A DNA stretch of 64,000 nt, taken from the NCBI GenBank assembly GCA_965237855.1, contig CBDEGK010000001.1:186001-250000 (forward strand), written 5' to 3'. The stretch is from CBDEGK01 sp965237855. GTDB taxonomy: Bacteria; Pseudomonadota; Gammaproteobacteria; Pseudomonadales; Halieaceae. Every line of letters starts with the position of its first letter. Within the stretch, counting starts at the first letter, position 1. The notes below the pieces were generated by a model. That model had not been told where the DNA came from. It did not search any database and was given only the letters and a program-made list of their open reading frames with translations. A program made the translations under genes and the position numbers. Shown in pieces: positions 25,695-34,077 of this stretch.

Positions 25695-27500
25695 ATGGGC
25701 AGAATAACAGAGTTCTTTCGCGTGTTGCGTGAGTTTGCACACATTATCCCGGCCCTGCGCTATAAACCACCACAGGATGATGATCCCATCTCGATGGCTG
25801 TGGTACTGGAAGCTACCGTCGAGCGCTATCCCAATCAAACCATGCTTCTATTTGAAGGCCGCGAATGGACCTGGGAAGAATTCAACCGTGACTGCAATCG
25901 TATGGCCCACTACCTTCACTCCCAGGGAGTTAAACGCGGTGATGCAGTGGCCCTGTTTATGGAAAACCGGGCCGAATTTCTTATAGTCATGTTTGCACTG
26001 ATGAAGTTAGGCGCGATTGCCGGGCTGATCAACAACAGCTTGGGCGGTCGGCAATTAGCACACTGTATTAGTACGATCGAGTGCAGCAAGTGTATCTTTG
26101 GTGAGGAGCTCGCGGCGCCGATTGAGGAGGTTCGAGCTCAACTGAATTTGCAGGACGGGCGCGATTATCTGTGGCTGTCAGATCGTGGTGAGGCGGACGC
26201 ACCAGCCTGGGCCCTGAATGCCAGTGAGGGCGCGGTCGGCCAGCCGGATAACAATCAGGCAGTGACGCGGGAGACCCTGGCCGGAGAAACCGGCTTGTAT
26301 GTTTTTACGTCCGGCACCACGGGCTTGCCCAAAGCCGCCTTGCAGCCACACCGGAAGTTAATTGCCAGCGCCGGGGTAATGGGCCGGGTCGGATTTCGTT
26401 TCAGCCCCAAAGATCGTCTCTACTGCTGCCTGCCCCTTTACCATGTCACCGGCCTGGTACCGGGGGTGTTCGCAGCGATTACCATGGGGGCGTCTGTCTT
26501 CCTGCGCCGCAAGTTTTCCGCCAGTCAGTTCTGGGACGAGGTGCGGCAATTCAATACCAATTCGCTGGTCTACATTGGTGAGCTCTGTCGCTACCTGGCA
26601 AACCAGCCGGAGCAGGACAACGACGGCGATAACCCGGTGGTCAAGATGGTGGGCAATGGTTTGCGGCCAGATGTCTGGGACGACTTTCGCCATCGCTTTA
26701 AGGTCGGCCGCATCGGTGAAATCTACGGTGCCAGCGAAGGCAATATCGCTTTCATGAACTTGTTCAACAAGGAAAAAACCATTGGTACCACCACGGCGAA
26801 GCTCACTCTTGTTGAATACGATGTAGATAATGACGAGGTGGTGAAAAACAGCCAGGGGTTTTGTACGCCCGTGGTGAAAGGGGAGCCAGGATTGCTATTG
26901 GCTAAAGTGGACGAGATCTTCCAATTCGACGGCTACAAAGACAAGAGTGCTTCTGAAGCAAAATTATTCCGCGACGTATTAGAGTCGGGCGATTGCTATT
27001 TCAACACCGGAGATTTGATCCGTGAGATTGATGTCGGTTTTGCCATGGGTTATGCCCACTACCAGTTTGTGGATCGCACCGGCGATACCTTTCGCTGGCG
27101 TGCAGAGAACGTATCAACCAATGAGGTCGGCGAGATTCTCAACAGTTTTGATCAGTTTGAATTCACTAATGTGTACGGTGTTGAGGTGCCTGGTGCGGAG
27201 GGGCGTGCAGGCATGGCTGCGCTGATGCTCAAAGCCGGGCAAGACTTTGACGCAGATGAGTTTTCCCGTTTTGTGGCGGCTCAACTACCGGCATACTCTC
27301 GGCCTGTCTTTCTCAGGATTCAGCGAAACCTCGCCACCACCCAGACTTTCAAGCTGGTCAAGGGCGAGCTGCGCAAGGCGGCCTATCACCTTGAGCAGGT
27401 GAGTGACCCTCTCTATGTGCTAAAACCTCGCAGCGATCGCTATGAGCTGCTGGAACCGGAATTCTATTCGCAAATTGTCGCCGGTAATGGCGGCTACTAG
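25695..27500 (+). CDS. Long-chain acyl-CoA synthetase (FATP/FadD6-like)
   Basis: 601-residue ligase of the fatty-acid-transport-protein type. Typical features are the AMP motif YVFTSGTTGLPKA near residue 207-219 and YGASEGN; the GDTFRWRAENVSTNEVGEIL region of this subgroup is seen as DTFRWRAENVSTNEV. It activates long-chain or branched fatty acids or steroid side-chain acids with ATP and CoA, at the membrane. ATG at 25695 has a GGGGA site; an upstream in-frame ATG at 25662 would overlap the -10 element. It is the first gene of a seven-gene plus-strand run ending at 33085. Confidence 0.92.
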   Translation: MGRITEFFRVLREFAHIIPALRYKPPQDDDPISMAVVLEATVERYPNQTMLLFEGREWTWEEFNRDCNRMAHYLHSQGVKRGDAVALFMENRAEFLIVMFALMKLGAIAGLINNSLGGRQLAHCISTIECSKCIFGEELAAPIEEVRAQLNLQDGRDYLWLSDRGEADAPAWALNASEGAVGQPDNNQAVTRETLAGETGLYVFTSGTTGLPKAALQPHRKLIASAGVMGRVGFRFSPKDRLYCCLPLYHVTGLVPGVFAAITMGASVFLRRKFSASQFWDEVRQFNTNSLVYIGELCRYLANQPEQDNDGDNPVVKMVGNGLRPDVWDDFRHRFKVGRIGEIYGASEGNIAFMNLFNKEKTIGTTTAKLTLVEYDVDNDEVVKNSQGFCTPVVKGEPGLLLAKVDEIFQFDGYKDKSASEAKLFRDVLESGDCYFNTGDLIREIDVGFAMGYAHYQFVDRTGDTFRWRAENVSTNEVGEILNSFDQFEFTNVYGVEVPGAEGRAGMAALMLKAGQDFDADEFSRFVAAQLPAYSRPVFLRIQRNLATTQTFKLVKGELRKAAYHLEQVSDPLYVLKPRSDRYELLEPEFYSQIVAGNGGY

Positions 27501-27517
27501 AAAACAGGCTGTTTGCA

Positions 27518-28201
27518 ATGATTGAACTGTATACGTCGGCCACACCTAACGGTCACAAGGCCTCCTGCACGCTGGAAGAACTGGGTATCAATTACCAGGT
27601 TCACGCTATCGACCTGGGTGAGGGCGATCAGAAAACTGAGCAGTTCCTGGCGATGAACCCCAACGGCCGTATCCCGGTGATTGTCGACACCGACAATGAC
27701 AACCTTTCAGTGTTTGAGTCGGGTGCCATCATGATCTACCTGGCGGAGAAGGCCGGTAAGTTGTTGCCGGCAGATGCCGCGGGTCGGGCCCGGGTAATGC
27801 AATGGCTGATGTTTCAGATGGGCGGTGTGGGCCCGATGATGGGGCAGGCCAATGTTTTTTATCGCTATTTTCCCGAGAAGATCGAATCGGCCATCAATCG
27901 TTATCAGCACGAAGTGCGGCGTTTGTTCGAGGTGCTGGATGTACAACTGGGGCGAAGCGAATGGCTGGCGGATGATTACTCCATAGCGGACATCGCCAAT
28001 TGGTGTTGGGTGCGAACCTATAAATGGTCTGGCGTATCCCGCGACGGCCTGGATAACCTGGACCGCTGGCTGGCGGTGATGAAAGAGAAACCGGGCCTGC
28101 GCAAAGGCGTTGATGTGCCCGTGCACATCGATAGTTTGCTGGACGACCCGGAAGCCGCCAAAAGGTTTGAAGAAAACGCACAAAAAACCCTACAGACCTG
28201 A
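27518..28201 (+). CDS. Glutathione S-transferase (nu/YghU-YfcG-like)
   Basis: 227-residue two-domain GST. The thioredoxin-like N-terminus (MIELYTSATPNGHKASCTLEELG) carries the T/N-P-N-G-x-K pattern of nu-class disulfide-bond oxidoreductases, NPNGRIPVI holds the cis-Pro, and FESGAIMIYLAEK binds the glutathione gamma-glutamyl group. The C-terminal helical part includes YSIADIANWCW. These enzymes can reduce disulfides or remove glutathione from adducts. It lies 17 bp after the ligase and is likely co-transcribed. Confidence 0.92.
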   Translation: MIELYTSATPNGHKASCTLEELGINYQVHAIDLGEGDQKTEQFLAMNPNGRIPVIVDTDNDNLSVFESGAIMIYLAEKAGKLLPADAAGRARVMQWLMFQMGGVGPMMGQANVFYRYFPEKIESAINRYQHEVRRLFEVLDVQLGRSEWLADDYSIADIANWCWVRTYKWSGVSRDGLDNLDRWLAVMKEKPGLRKGVDVPVHIDSLLDDPEAAKRFEENAQKTLQT

Positions 28202-28243
28202 TCCTGAAAAAACAGACAGCAGACAATCGCAGAGGAAACGACA

Positions 28244-29284
28244 ATGAAGCTAGGTATAAGCCAGATGGCGTTTGGCAATCGTGCCAAAATCAATATGGAC
28301 CTGATCAAGCACGCGGAAAATCTCGGATTTCATTCCGTGTGGACCGCCGAGGCCTATGGCAGTGATGCGGTGAGCGCCGCTTCCTGGATCCTCGCCCAGA
28401 CCAGCAAGATCAACGTCGGTACGGCCATCATGCAGATGCCGGCACGGACACCCGCCATGGCAGCGATGACGGCGATCACCCTGGATCACCTGTCCGATGG
28501 GCGCTTTATTATGGGCCTCGGACCGAGTGGGCCGCAGGTGGCAGAAGGTTGGCACGGCTAGGTCTATGGGAAGCCGCTGAGTCGCACCAAGGAATATATA
28601 TCGATCATCCGCGAGATCCTGGCCCGCGAGGCGCCGCTGGAACATCAGGGTGAGTTCTATCAGATTCTCAATAAAGAGGCTGGTAGCACCGGCCTGGGCA
28701 AGCCCCTGAAGAGCATTTTGCATGGCAATCCAGACTTGCCCATCTTTACCGCGTCGATCAGCCCCAATGGTTTGCGGTGTGCGGCCGAATGCGCTGACGG
28801 CGTTTTTCCCATGATGCTCAAGCCTGAGAGTTATGACGATGTGATCAAGCCCCATCTCGATGAGGGATTTGAGCGCGCCGGCAATGGGAAGAGTAAAGCT
28901 GACTTCACCGTGGCACCGGGTGTGTCCTGCCTGGTGGGGGAGTACGACCAGCTGGCCCCCATGGTGAAGGCGAATATGGCGTTGTACATCGGTGGTATGG
29001 GCGCACGCGACAAAAACTTCTACAACGACCTTGCCAAGCGCATGGGCTACGTGGATGCAGCAATTGAAATCCAGGACCTGTACCTCGGCGGCAAGAAGCA
29101 GGAGGCCATTGCCGCGGTGCCAGATGAGTTGGTAGATGCAGTTCACCTGATCGGCTCAGAGGAGAAGATTCGCGAGCGGGCCAAGGTCTGGAAAGCCAGC
29201 AGTGAGCGCGGCGAAATCGATCTGATGTTGGTCGGTACTATGCAAACAGAAGCGCTGGATATTCTCGCCGACGTGATGCTATAG
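28244..29284 (+). pseudogene. LLM class oxidoreductase interrupted by in-frame TAG
   Basis: The frame starts with MKLGISQMAFGNRAKINMDL and shows luciferase-like features (SVWTAEAYGSDA, ILAQTSKINVGTAIMQMPARTP, LDHLSDGRFIMGLG). A TAG at 28559-28561 follows GWHG, and the same frame continues with VYGKPLSRTKEY to a normal C-terminus at 29284, 345 sense codons in all. In homologues the interrupted position lies in a WHGxxYGKPLxRTREY-like motif, and Gln is a common residue there, so CAG-to-TAG explains it. The gene has a good AGAGGAAA site and sits in the operon, abutting the next start. Decay, readthrough and sequence error are all possible. Confidence 0.78.
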
Positions 29285-30304
29285 ATGTCTGGCAATTACA
29301 CCTTGATGGGGCTCGAAATGAGCCCCTACAGCATGAAGATGTACGCCTACCTGGAATTTAAAGGCGTACCCTTTAGCTGGGAAGCGCGTGATCTCAAGGC
29401 GAACAGGAAGTTCCAGGCCCACGCCCAGGTGCAGTTGATTCCCATGTTGTTTCGCCCGGATGGCACGACCATGCAAGACTCAACCCTGATGATGGAGCAG
29501 GAGATTGAACCGAACTTTGCCGAACCCTCGGTGTACCCAGCGGAACCGGCGGCGCGATTTCTCACGGAGTTGCTGGAAGAGTTCGGCGACGAGTGGTGCA
29601 ACAAGCTGATGTTTTTCCAGCGTTGGGGGCCGAAGGAAGATCAGCGTTGGACAGGCAAGCGGCTGGCAGAGCAGATGTTTGGATCGGTGTGGTGGGGGCG
29701 GTTATTGCGCCCCTTTATTGCCCGTCTGATCGTGCGACGTATGGTGCCGCGCTTGTCCTTTGCCGGCGGCACCGAGCAGAACATCTCTCATTTCCAGAAA
29801 TCCTGGGAGACGCTACTGGCCGACATGGAGACTCACCTGACTCACAGGCCGTATCTGTTTGGTGGCCGACCCAGCCTGGGGGATTTCAGCCTATTTGGCC
29901 AGTTGGTCGAAGCCTACAGCGATGTGTCGGGTGGGCGTTATATCGACGCCCATTGTCCCGTGGTGAAAGCCTGGATAGAGCGCATGCATGACGCCAGCAT
30001 TGAAGGTGATTTTGAATCACTGGAGCAGTTAATGCCGACGCTGGGGCCGTTGTTGAAGAACAGCGTGGCGGGGCGTTTCTTGCCCTGGACCACCGCCAAT
30101 GCCAAAGCCTGGGCGGCGGGTGAGCCGACCACCGAGCTGACCTTTGACGGCGAACTGTATTCACAGAAGACTTTTAAATATCACTCCTTCAGTCGCGATG
30201 AGTTGTTCAAGAAATATCAATTGGTGAAGGACGACGCACAATTGCAGGCGGTGTTGGCCGATACCGGTTGCCTGCCATATTTCCCCGGGGGGGAGTTCTT
30301 ATGA
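29285..30304 (+). CDS. GST-like protein, long form (member 1 of 3)
   Basis: 339-residue protein with a GST-type N-terminal domain (YTLMGLEMSPYSMKMYAYLEFKGVPF, given in part as LEMSPYSMKMYAYLEFKG; then AQVQLIPMLFRPDG and QDSTLMMEQ) and an extended helical C-terminus containing the family sequence LLEEFGDEWCNK and FGGRPSLGDFSLFGQL. It is about 120 residues longer than a standard GST. The start ATG directly follows the preceding stop and its own stop overlaps the next start by ATGA. The SPYS motif lacks a classic catalytic Cys or Tyr pattern, so binding or non-canonical activity is possible. Confidence 0.8.
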   Translation: MSGNYTLMGLEMSPYSMKMYAYLEFKGVPFSWEARDLKANRKFQAHAQVQLIPMLFRPDGTTMQDSTLMMEQEIEPNFAEPSVYPAEPAARFLTELLEEFGDEWCNKLMFFQRWGPKEDQRWTGKRLAEQMFGSVWWGRLLRPFIARLIVRRMVPRLSFAGGTEQNISHFQKSWETLLADMETHLTHRPYLFGGRPSLGDFSLFGQLVEAYSDVSGGRYIDAHCPVVKAWIERMHDASIEGDFESLEQLMPTLGPLLKNSVAGRFLPWTTANAKAWAAGEPTTELTFDGELYSQKTFKYHSFSRDELFKKYQLVKDDAQLQAVLADTGCLPYFPGGEFL

Positions 30305-30942
30305 AAATTTTCTACGCTGTGTTGGCTGTTCTCTATGGTGCCTGGTTCTGGTGGTACGGGGGCCGGGGCGAACCGGTTAGCCACGAGGAGGTGAAAACCT
30401 ACCTGGCGCAGACCGCCGCCAATTTTCGCGACCAGGGCGTGGAGCTGGACGAGAAGTTTTATAAGCAGTTCGAGTCGCTGGCAATTACCGACGACGGCAA
30501 TGAGTATTACATGGTCAATCTGATGCGCTGGCGCGATAAGGCACTCTATCGCCCAGGCTCTCCCTGGGCCGATGACCCGGACCCCATGGCTGCCAATGCG
30601 CGCTACGCCGCCGGAGTGGTGCCGGCATTGCTGCGCCATGGCGGGCTGCCAGTATTTATGGGTGACCCCAGCGGTCGCTTTATGGAGGATGGCGACGTGC
30701 GCCCCTGGGACAGTTTTGCCATCGTTCGCTATCGGAGCGTGCGTGACATGCTGGAGATGGTCAGTCATCCCTCAATGGCACAGTTTGGGCCCCACAAGGG
30801 CGCCTCGATTGAAGAGACTCATGTCTTCCCAGTGAGGGCCCAGCTCAGCCTGGTTATGGTGCGCACCACCGTAGCTTTGCTGTTTGTCGGGCTGGCGCTG
30901 TTAGCCACCGGCATTCGTCGCGTTCTTCAGTCGCGTAAATAA
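30301..30942 (+). CDS. Small membrane protein with DUF1330/dabb-like domain
   Basis: 213 residues: an N-terminal hydrophobic helix (MKIFYAVLAVLYGAWFWWYGG), a soluble part with an alpha/beta pattern reminiscent of dimeric DUF1330 ferredoxin-like domains (YYMVNLMRWRDKALYR; WDSFAIVRYRSVRDMLEMVSHP), and a second C-terminal helix (VALLFVGLALLATGIRRVL). Function is not established. The start overlaps the upstream GST-like stop by ATGA, so it is translated with the operon. The resemblance to DUF1330 is by pattern only. Confidence 0.7.
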   Translation: MKIFYAVLAVLYGAWFWWYGGRGEPVSHEEVKTYLAQTAANFRDQGVELDEKFYKQFESLAITDDGNEYYMVNLMRWRDKALYRPGSPWADDPDPMAANARYAAGVVPALLRHGGLPVFMGDPSGRFMEDGDVRPWDSFAIVRYRSVRDMLEMVSHPSMAQFGPHKGASIEETHVFPVRAQLSLVMVRTTVALLFVGLALLATGIRRVLQSRK

Positions 30943-30971
30943 AAAATAGACACTTAAGCAGGTAGCAAGAA

Positions 30972-32036
30972 ATGAGCAAAATATCAGCACCCGTACGTCT
31001 GCATGGCGTCCATGGCAGCCCCTATACCCGCAAGGCGCTCGGCGTACTGCGTTACCGGCGTATCCCCTACCGCTTTATCATTGGCCAGCCCGGCATGATG
31101 ACCGACTCAGGTCATGTGGATGTAGACAGTCTTCCCCTGCCTAAATTGGTTCTGTTGCCCACGTTCTATTTTCCGAATGAGTCCGGTGTCGATCAGCCAG
31201 TGACTGATACCACGCCTATTCTGGAGCGTCTTGATGAGGCCTTCGAAGGTCGCAGCGTGCACCCATCTGAGCCGGTATTGAATTTCATCAATTACCTGTT
31301 AGAAGATTACGCCGATGAGTGGCTAACCCGGTGCATGTTTCATTATCGCTGGGCCTATGAGGCGGATATTGATAAAGCCGGATCGGTTCTGCCATTTTTA
31401 TCTACCACATCACACGCACCAGAATTCGCAGCGTCCATGAAGAAAATGATTTCTGAGCGTCAGATCAGTCGAATCTGGGTGGTGGGTTCCAATGAAGTCA
31501 CAAAGCCTGTTATCGAAAACAGCTATGTGCGCATCCTGGAGTTGATGGACACTCATTTACAGTCGCATAACTTCCTGATGGGCGCGCGCCCGGGCTCTTC
31601 AGATTTTGGGGTCTTTGGTCAGCTGACCTGTCTCACGCATTTCGATCCCACACCGATGGCACTGACACTGAAGCACTCGCCGCGCTTGTATGCCTGGACA
31701 GAGCGAGTGGAGGATCTCTGCGGCTACGAGGTCGAGGAAGGTGATTGGCTGGATGCCAGTAATCTGCCGGAATCTCTGCATGCAATTCTGGCAGAGATAG
31801 CGCGCACGCATATGCCGCAAATGTTAGCCAACGCCACAGCGCTGGCGGCGGGAGAGAAGGAGTTTGAAACCGAGATTGATGGTTTGCCCTGGAAGCAACC
31901 TTCGTTCCCTTATCAGCTCAAGTGCTTACGTTGGACGCGTGAGAAATTTGCAGCGTTGACCGCAACCGAACAGGCCCTGGCCCGGGATATCCTCGAGACC
32001 AACGGTCTGCTGCCACTGATAGACGATGCCATCTGA
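30972..32036 (+). CDS. GST-like protein, long form (member 2 of 3)
   Basis: 354-residue relative of the GST-like proteins at 29285 and 32036. The N-terminus reads RLHGVHGSPYTRKALGVLRYRRIPY, here in part as GVHGSPYTRKALGVLRY, with PTFYFPN in place of the usual cis-Pro segment and TDTTPILERLDEAF for the glutathione-binding stretch. The C-terminal domain carries NYLLEDYADEWLTRCMFHYRW and GARPGSSDFGVFGQL-type sequence. Its stop and the next ATG share one base. It is probably translated as one unit with its neighbours. Confidence 0.8.
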   Translation: MSKISAPVRLHGVHGSPYTRKALGVLRYRRIPYRFIIGQPGMMTDSGHVDVDSLPLPKLVLLPTFYFPNESGVDQPVTDTTPILERLDEAFEGRSVHPSEPVLNFINYLLEDYADEWLTRCMFHYRWAYEADIDKAGSVLPFLSTTSHAPEFAASMKKMISERQISRIWVVGSNEVTKPVIENSYVRILELMDTHLQSHNFLMGARPGSSDFGVFGQLTCLTHFDPTPMALTLKHSPRLYAWTERVEDLCGYEVEEGDWLDASNLPESLHAILAEIARTHMPQMLANATALAAGEKEFETEIDGLPWKQPSFPYQLKCLRWTREKFAALTATEQALARDILETNGLLPLIDDAI

Positions 32037-33085
32037 TGTTTGAGGGCAAATACACCATGTGGGGCGGCGAGCACAGCCTGTTCACCCGCAAACTCCAGGC
32101 CATGCTCAATTACCTGGATGTGGACTACGAGTTTAAATTGAAAAGTGGCGAGACCGGCAAGGAAATGGAGGCTCGCCTGGGTACCCACTTTATTCCCGGT
32201 CTGCAGACGCCGGAGGGCTGGTTTATCCACGACACCACCCCCATTGGCCTGATGTTGAATGCCAAGTACCCGGATCGCGCCATTGTGCCCACCTCACCGG
32301 TGCAACGTATTGCGAGTCATCTATTGGAAGATTGGGCGGATGAATGGTTTGGCCGCTATGCCATCAGTAGTCGCTGGTGTTATCCGCACAATGTTGAATT
32401 CGTTGCCGCGGGCTTTTACGGCAATTTCATCGGCAAGTTTATGGCTGAAGGACTGACCGAGGAAGAACAAGCGACGGCGGCGAAAATGATCGAAGGGGTG
32501 CGTGATGGTTTTGGTTTGAAGGCCTGCGCCATCCGCGGTTGTGGCCCGGACCAGGCCGCCGCCGTGCGCGCTGACTTCGAGCAGTTAATGCGCCATGCCA
32601 ATGCGCATTTCAGTCAATATCCCTTCCTGTTGGGTGATCGAGCCTGCCTCGGAGACTTCACCTTCGCTGGTTTTTTCGAAGCGCATATCGCCGCCGATCC
32701 GGAGCCACGCAGCTGGATCAATGCCAGCGCCCCAGAAATGGTGGGGCATATGAAGCGGGTGTTTGAATCACGCAGTGATGACGGACAATATCTGGCGAAT
32801 GATGAGCTACCAGAAACCCTGCAGCCCCTGTTTGAACATATGTGCAGCAGCTATCACAAGTTCCTGGTAGTGTGCCGTGAAGCGCTGGCCGCCGGTGAGA
32901 AATGGTGCGAGGTAGATCTCGGCGACGGCCCGGTGCGCATGCGCTCCCTCAAATATAGCGAAGTCTCCCGCTGCCATATCCGCAATGAGATTGAGTCGCT
33001 TTCAGCTGAGGACAGGGCAGCAGTCGATGCTGCCCTGGGGTCTCTGGGAGTACTGGATGCCTACCTGCTGCCCCCTCTTAGCTAG
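32036..33085 (+). CDS. GST-like protein, long form (member 3 of 3)
   Basis: 349-residue third member. N-terminal YTMWGGEHSLFTRKLQAML, a LGTHFIPGLQTPEGW stretch and HDTTPIGLML match the thioredoxin-like domain; SHLLEDWADEWFGRY and LLGDRACLGDFTFAGF belong to the shared helical domain. It ends the plus-strand run and overlaps the 3' end of the convergent YghU gene by 8 bp. The three long GST-like proteins share the LLEDxxDEW signature and gene size, indicating local duplication followed by strong divergence. Confidence 0.8.
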   Translation: MFEGKYTMWGGEHSLFTRKLQAMLNYLDVDYEFKLKSGETGKEMEARLGTHFIPGLQTPEGWFIHDTTPIGLMLNAKYPDRAIVPTSPVQRIASHLLEDWADEWFGRYAISSRWCYPHNVEFVAAGFYGNFIGKFMAEGLTEEEQATAAKMIEGVRDGFGLKACAIRGCGPDQAAAVRADFEQLMRHANAHFSQYPFLLGDRACLGDFTFAGFFEAHIAADPEPRSWINASAPEMVGHMKRVFESRSDDGQYLANDELPETLQPLFEHMCSSYHKFLVVCREALAAGEKWCEVDLGDGPVRMRSLKYSEVSRCHIRNEIESLSAEDRAAVDAALGSLGVLDAYLLPPLS

Positions 33086-33977
33086 CTGCGGATTCTTCCT
33101 CAGGCGGATCCGGATCGAGGATGTCCTGGGTGCGCAATTCAAAATCGCTGGCATCATGGCGTTCCAACAGCTGCTTTGACTTGTCGCCAAAGGGGCGATT
33201 GACCATCTGGCCGCGTTTGACCGCCGGGCGTTCGCCCACTTCATCGATCCAGCGGATCAGGTTGGTGTAAGTGTGAGAGTCGAGGAACTCGGCGGCATCA
33301 TAAGCTAAGCCGCGAATCACTGCCCCGTACCAGGGCCAGATCGCCATGTCGGCGATGGTGTAGTCATCGCCACAGATGTATTGACGCTCAGCCAGGTTCT
33401 GGTCGAGCATGTCTAGCTGGCGTTTTACCTCCATGGTATAGCGGTCGATGGCGTACTCAATTTTGATCGGCGCATAGGCGTAGAAGTGGCCGAAACCGCC
33501 GCCCATGAGTGGTGTTGCACCCATCTGCCAGAACAACCAGGACAGGCACTCGGCTCGCTCAGTTGAGTCGGTAGGTAAAAACTCGCCAAACTTTTCCGCC
33601 AGGTGCATCAGAATGGCGCCCGACTCAAAAACACGTACCGGGGTGTCGCCGCTGTGATCCATTAACGCCGGAATCTTGGAATTGGGATTGGCACTGACAA
33701 AGCCACTGCCAAATTGCGAGCCGTCACCAATATTCACCAGCCAGGCATCGTACTCCGCACCACTGTGACCTTTGGCCAGCAGCTCTTCCAGCATCACAGT
33801 GACCTTGACGCCGTTGGGTGTGGCTAGGGAGTAGAGCTGCATGGGGTGCTTGCCCACCTGCAGTTCCTGCTCTTGCTGTGCCCCGGCGGTGGGGCGGTTG
33901 ATGTTGCCGAAAGCCTGGTCGTTGTCCGGGTTCCATTGCCAGATGGCGGGTGGTTCGTAGTTGTCTTGTTCTGCCAT
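33078..33977 (-). CDS. yghU: Glutathione-dependent disulfide-bond oxidoreductase (YghU family)
   Basis: 299-residue nu-class GST close in layout to E. coli YghU (288 aa): an N-terminal extension with PAIWQWNPDNDQAFGNINRPTAG (in part IWQWNPDNDQAFGNINRP), then LYSLATPNGVKVTVMLEEL with the conserved T-P-N-G-x-K motif, NPNSKIPALMD and FESGAILMHLAEKFG. YghU-type enzymes bind two glutathiones and reduce disulfides and organic hydroperoxides. It faces the ligase/GST operon and overlaps its last gene at the 3' end. Confidence 0.93.
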   Translation of the reverse strand: MAEQDNYEPPAIWQWNPDNDQAFGNINRPTAGAQQEQELQVGKHPMQLYSLATPNGVKVTVMLEELLAKGHSGAEYDAWLVNIGDGSQFGSGFVSANPNSKIPALMDHSGDTPVRVFESGAILMHLAEKFGEFLPTDSTERAECLSWLFWQMGATPLMGGGFGHFYAYAPIKIEYAIDRYTMEVKRQLDMLDQNLAERQYICGDDYTIADMAIWPWYGAVIRGLAYDAAEFLDSHTYTNLIRWIDEVGERPAVKRGQMVNRPFGDKSKQLLERHDASDFELRTQDILDPDPPEEESAAS

Positions 33978-34077
33978 GCGTGCAGCTCCGCTGATAGTTA
34001 GGTGTCAGGAGTGTATACCAATGTGGTGCTTAGTTGGATTCCTGATTTGCTACTTGCGGGCCCCGCCGTGGTTGTCG

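Noticed and set aside
17400..28561. Recoding of TAG as an amino acid to explain two interrupted genes
   Set aside because: TAG is used as the normal terminal stop in several intact genes here, for example pepD, the SDR at 13539-14339 and the long-chain ligase at 25695-27500, so general recoding does not fit.
28250..29146. Long open frame antisense to the LLM gene
   Set aside because: It mirrors the LLM frame, has no recognisable domain or ribosome site, and the plus-strand protein is clearly family-like on both sides of the TAG.
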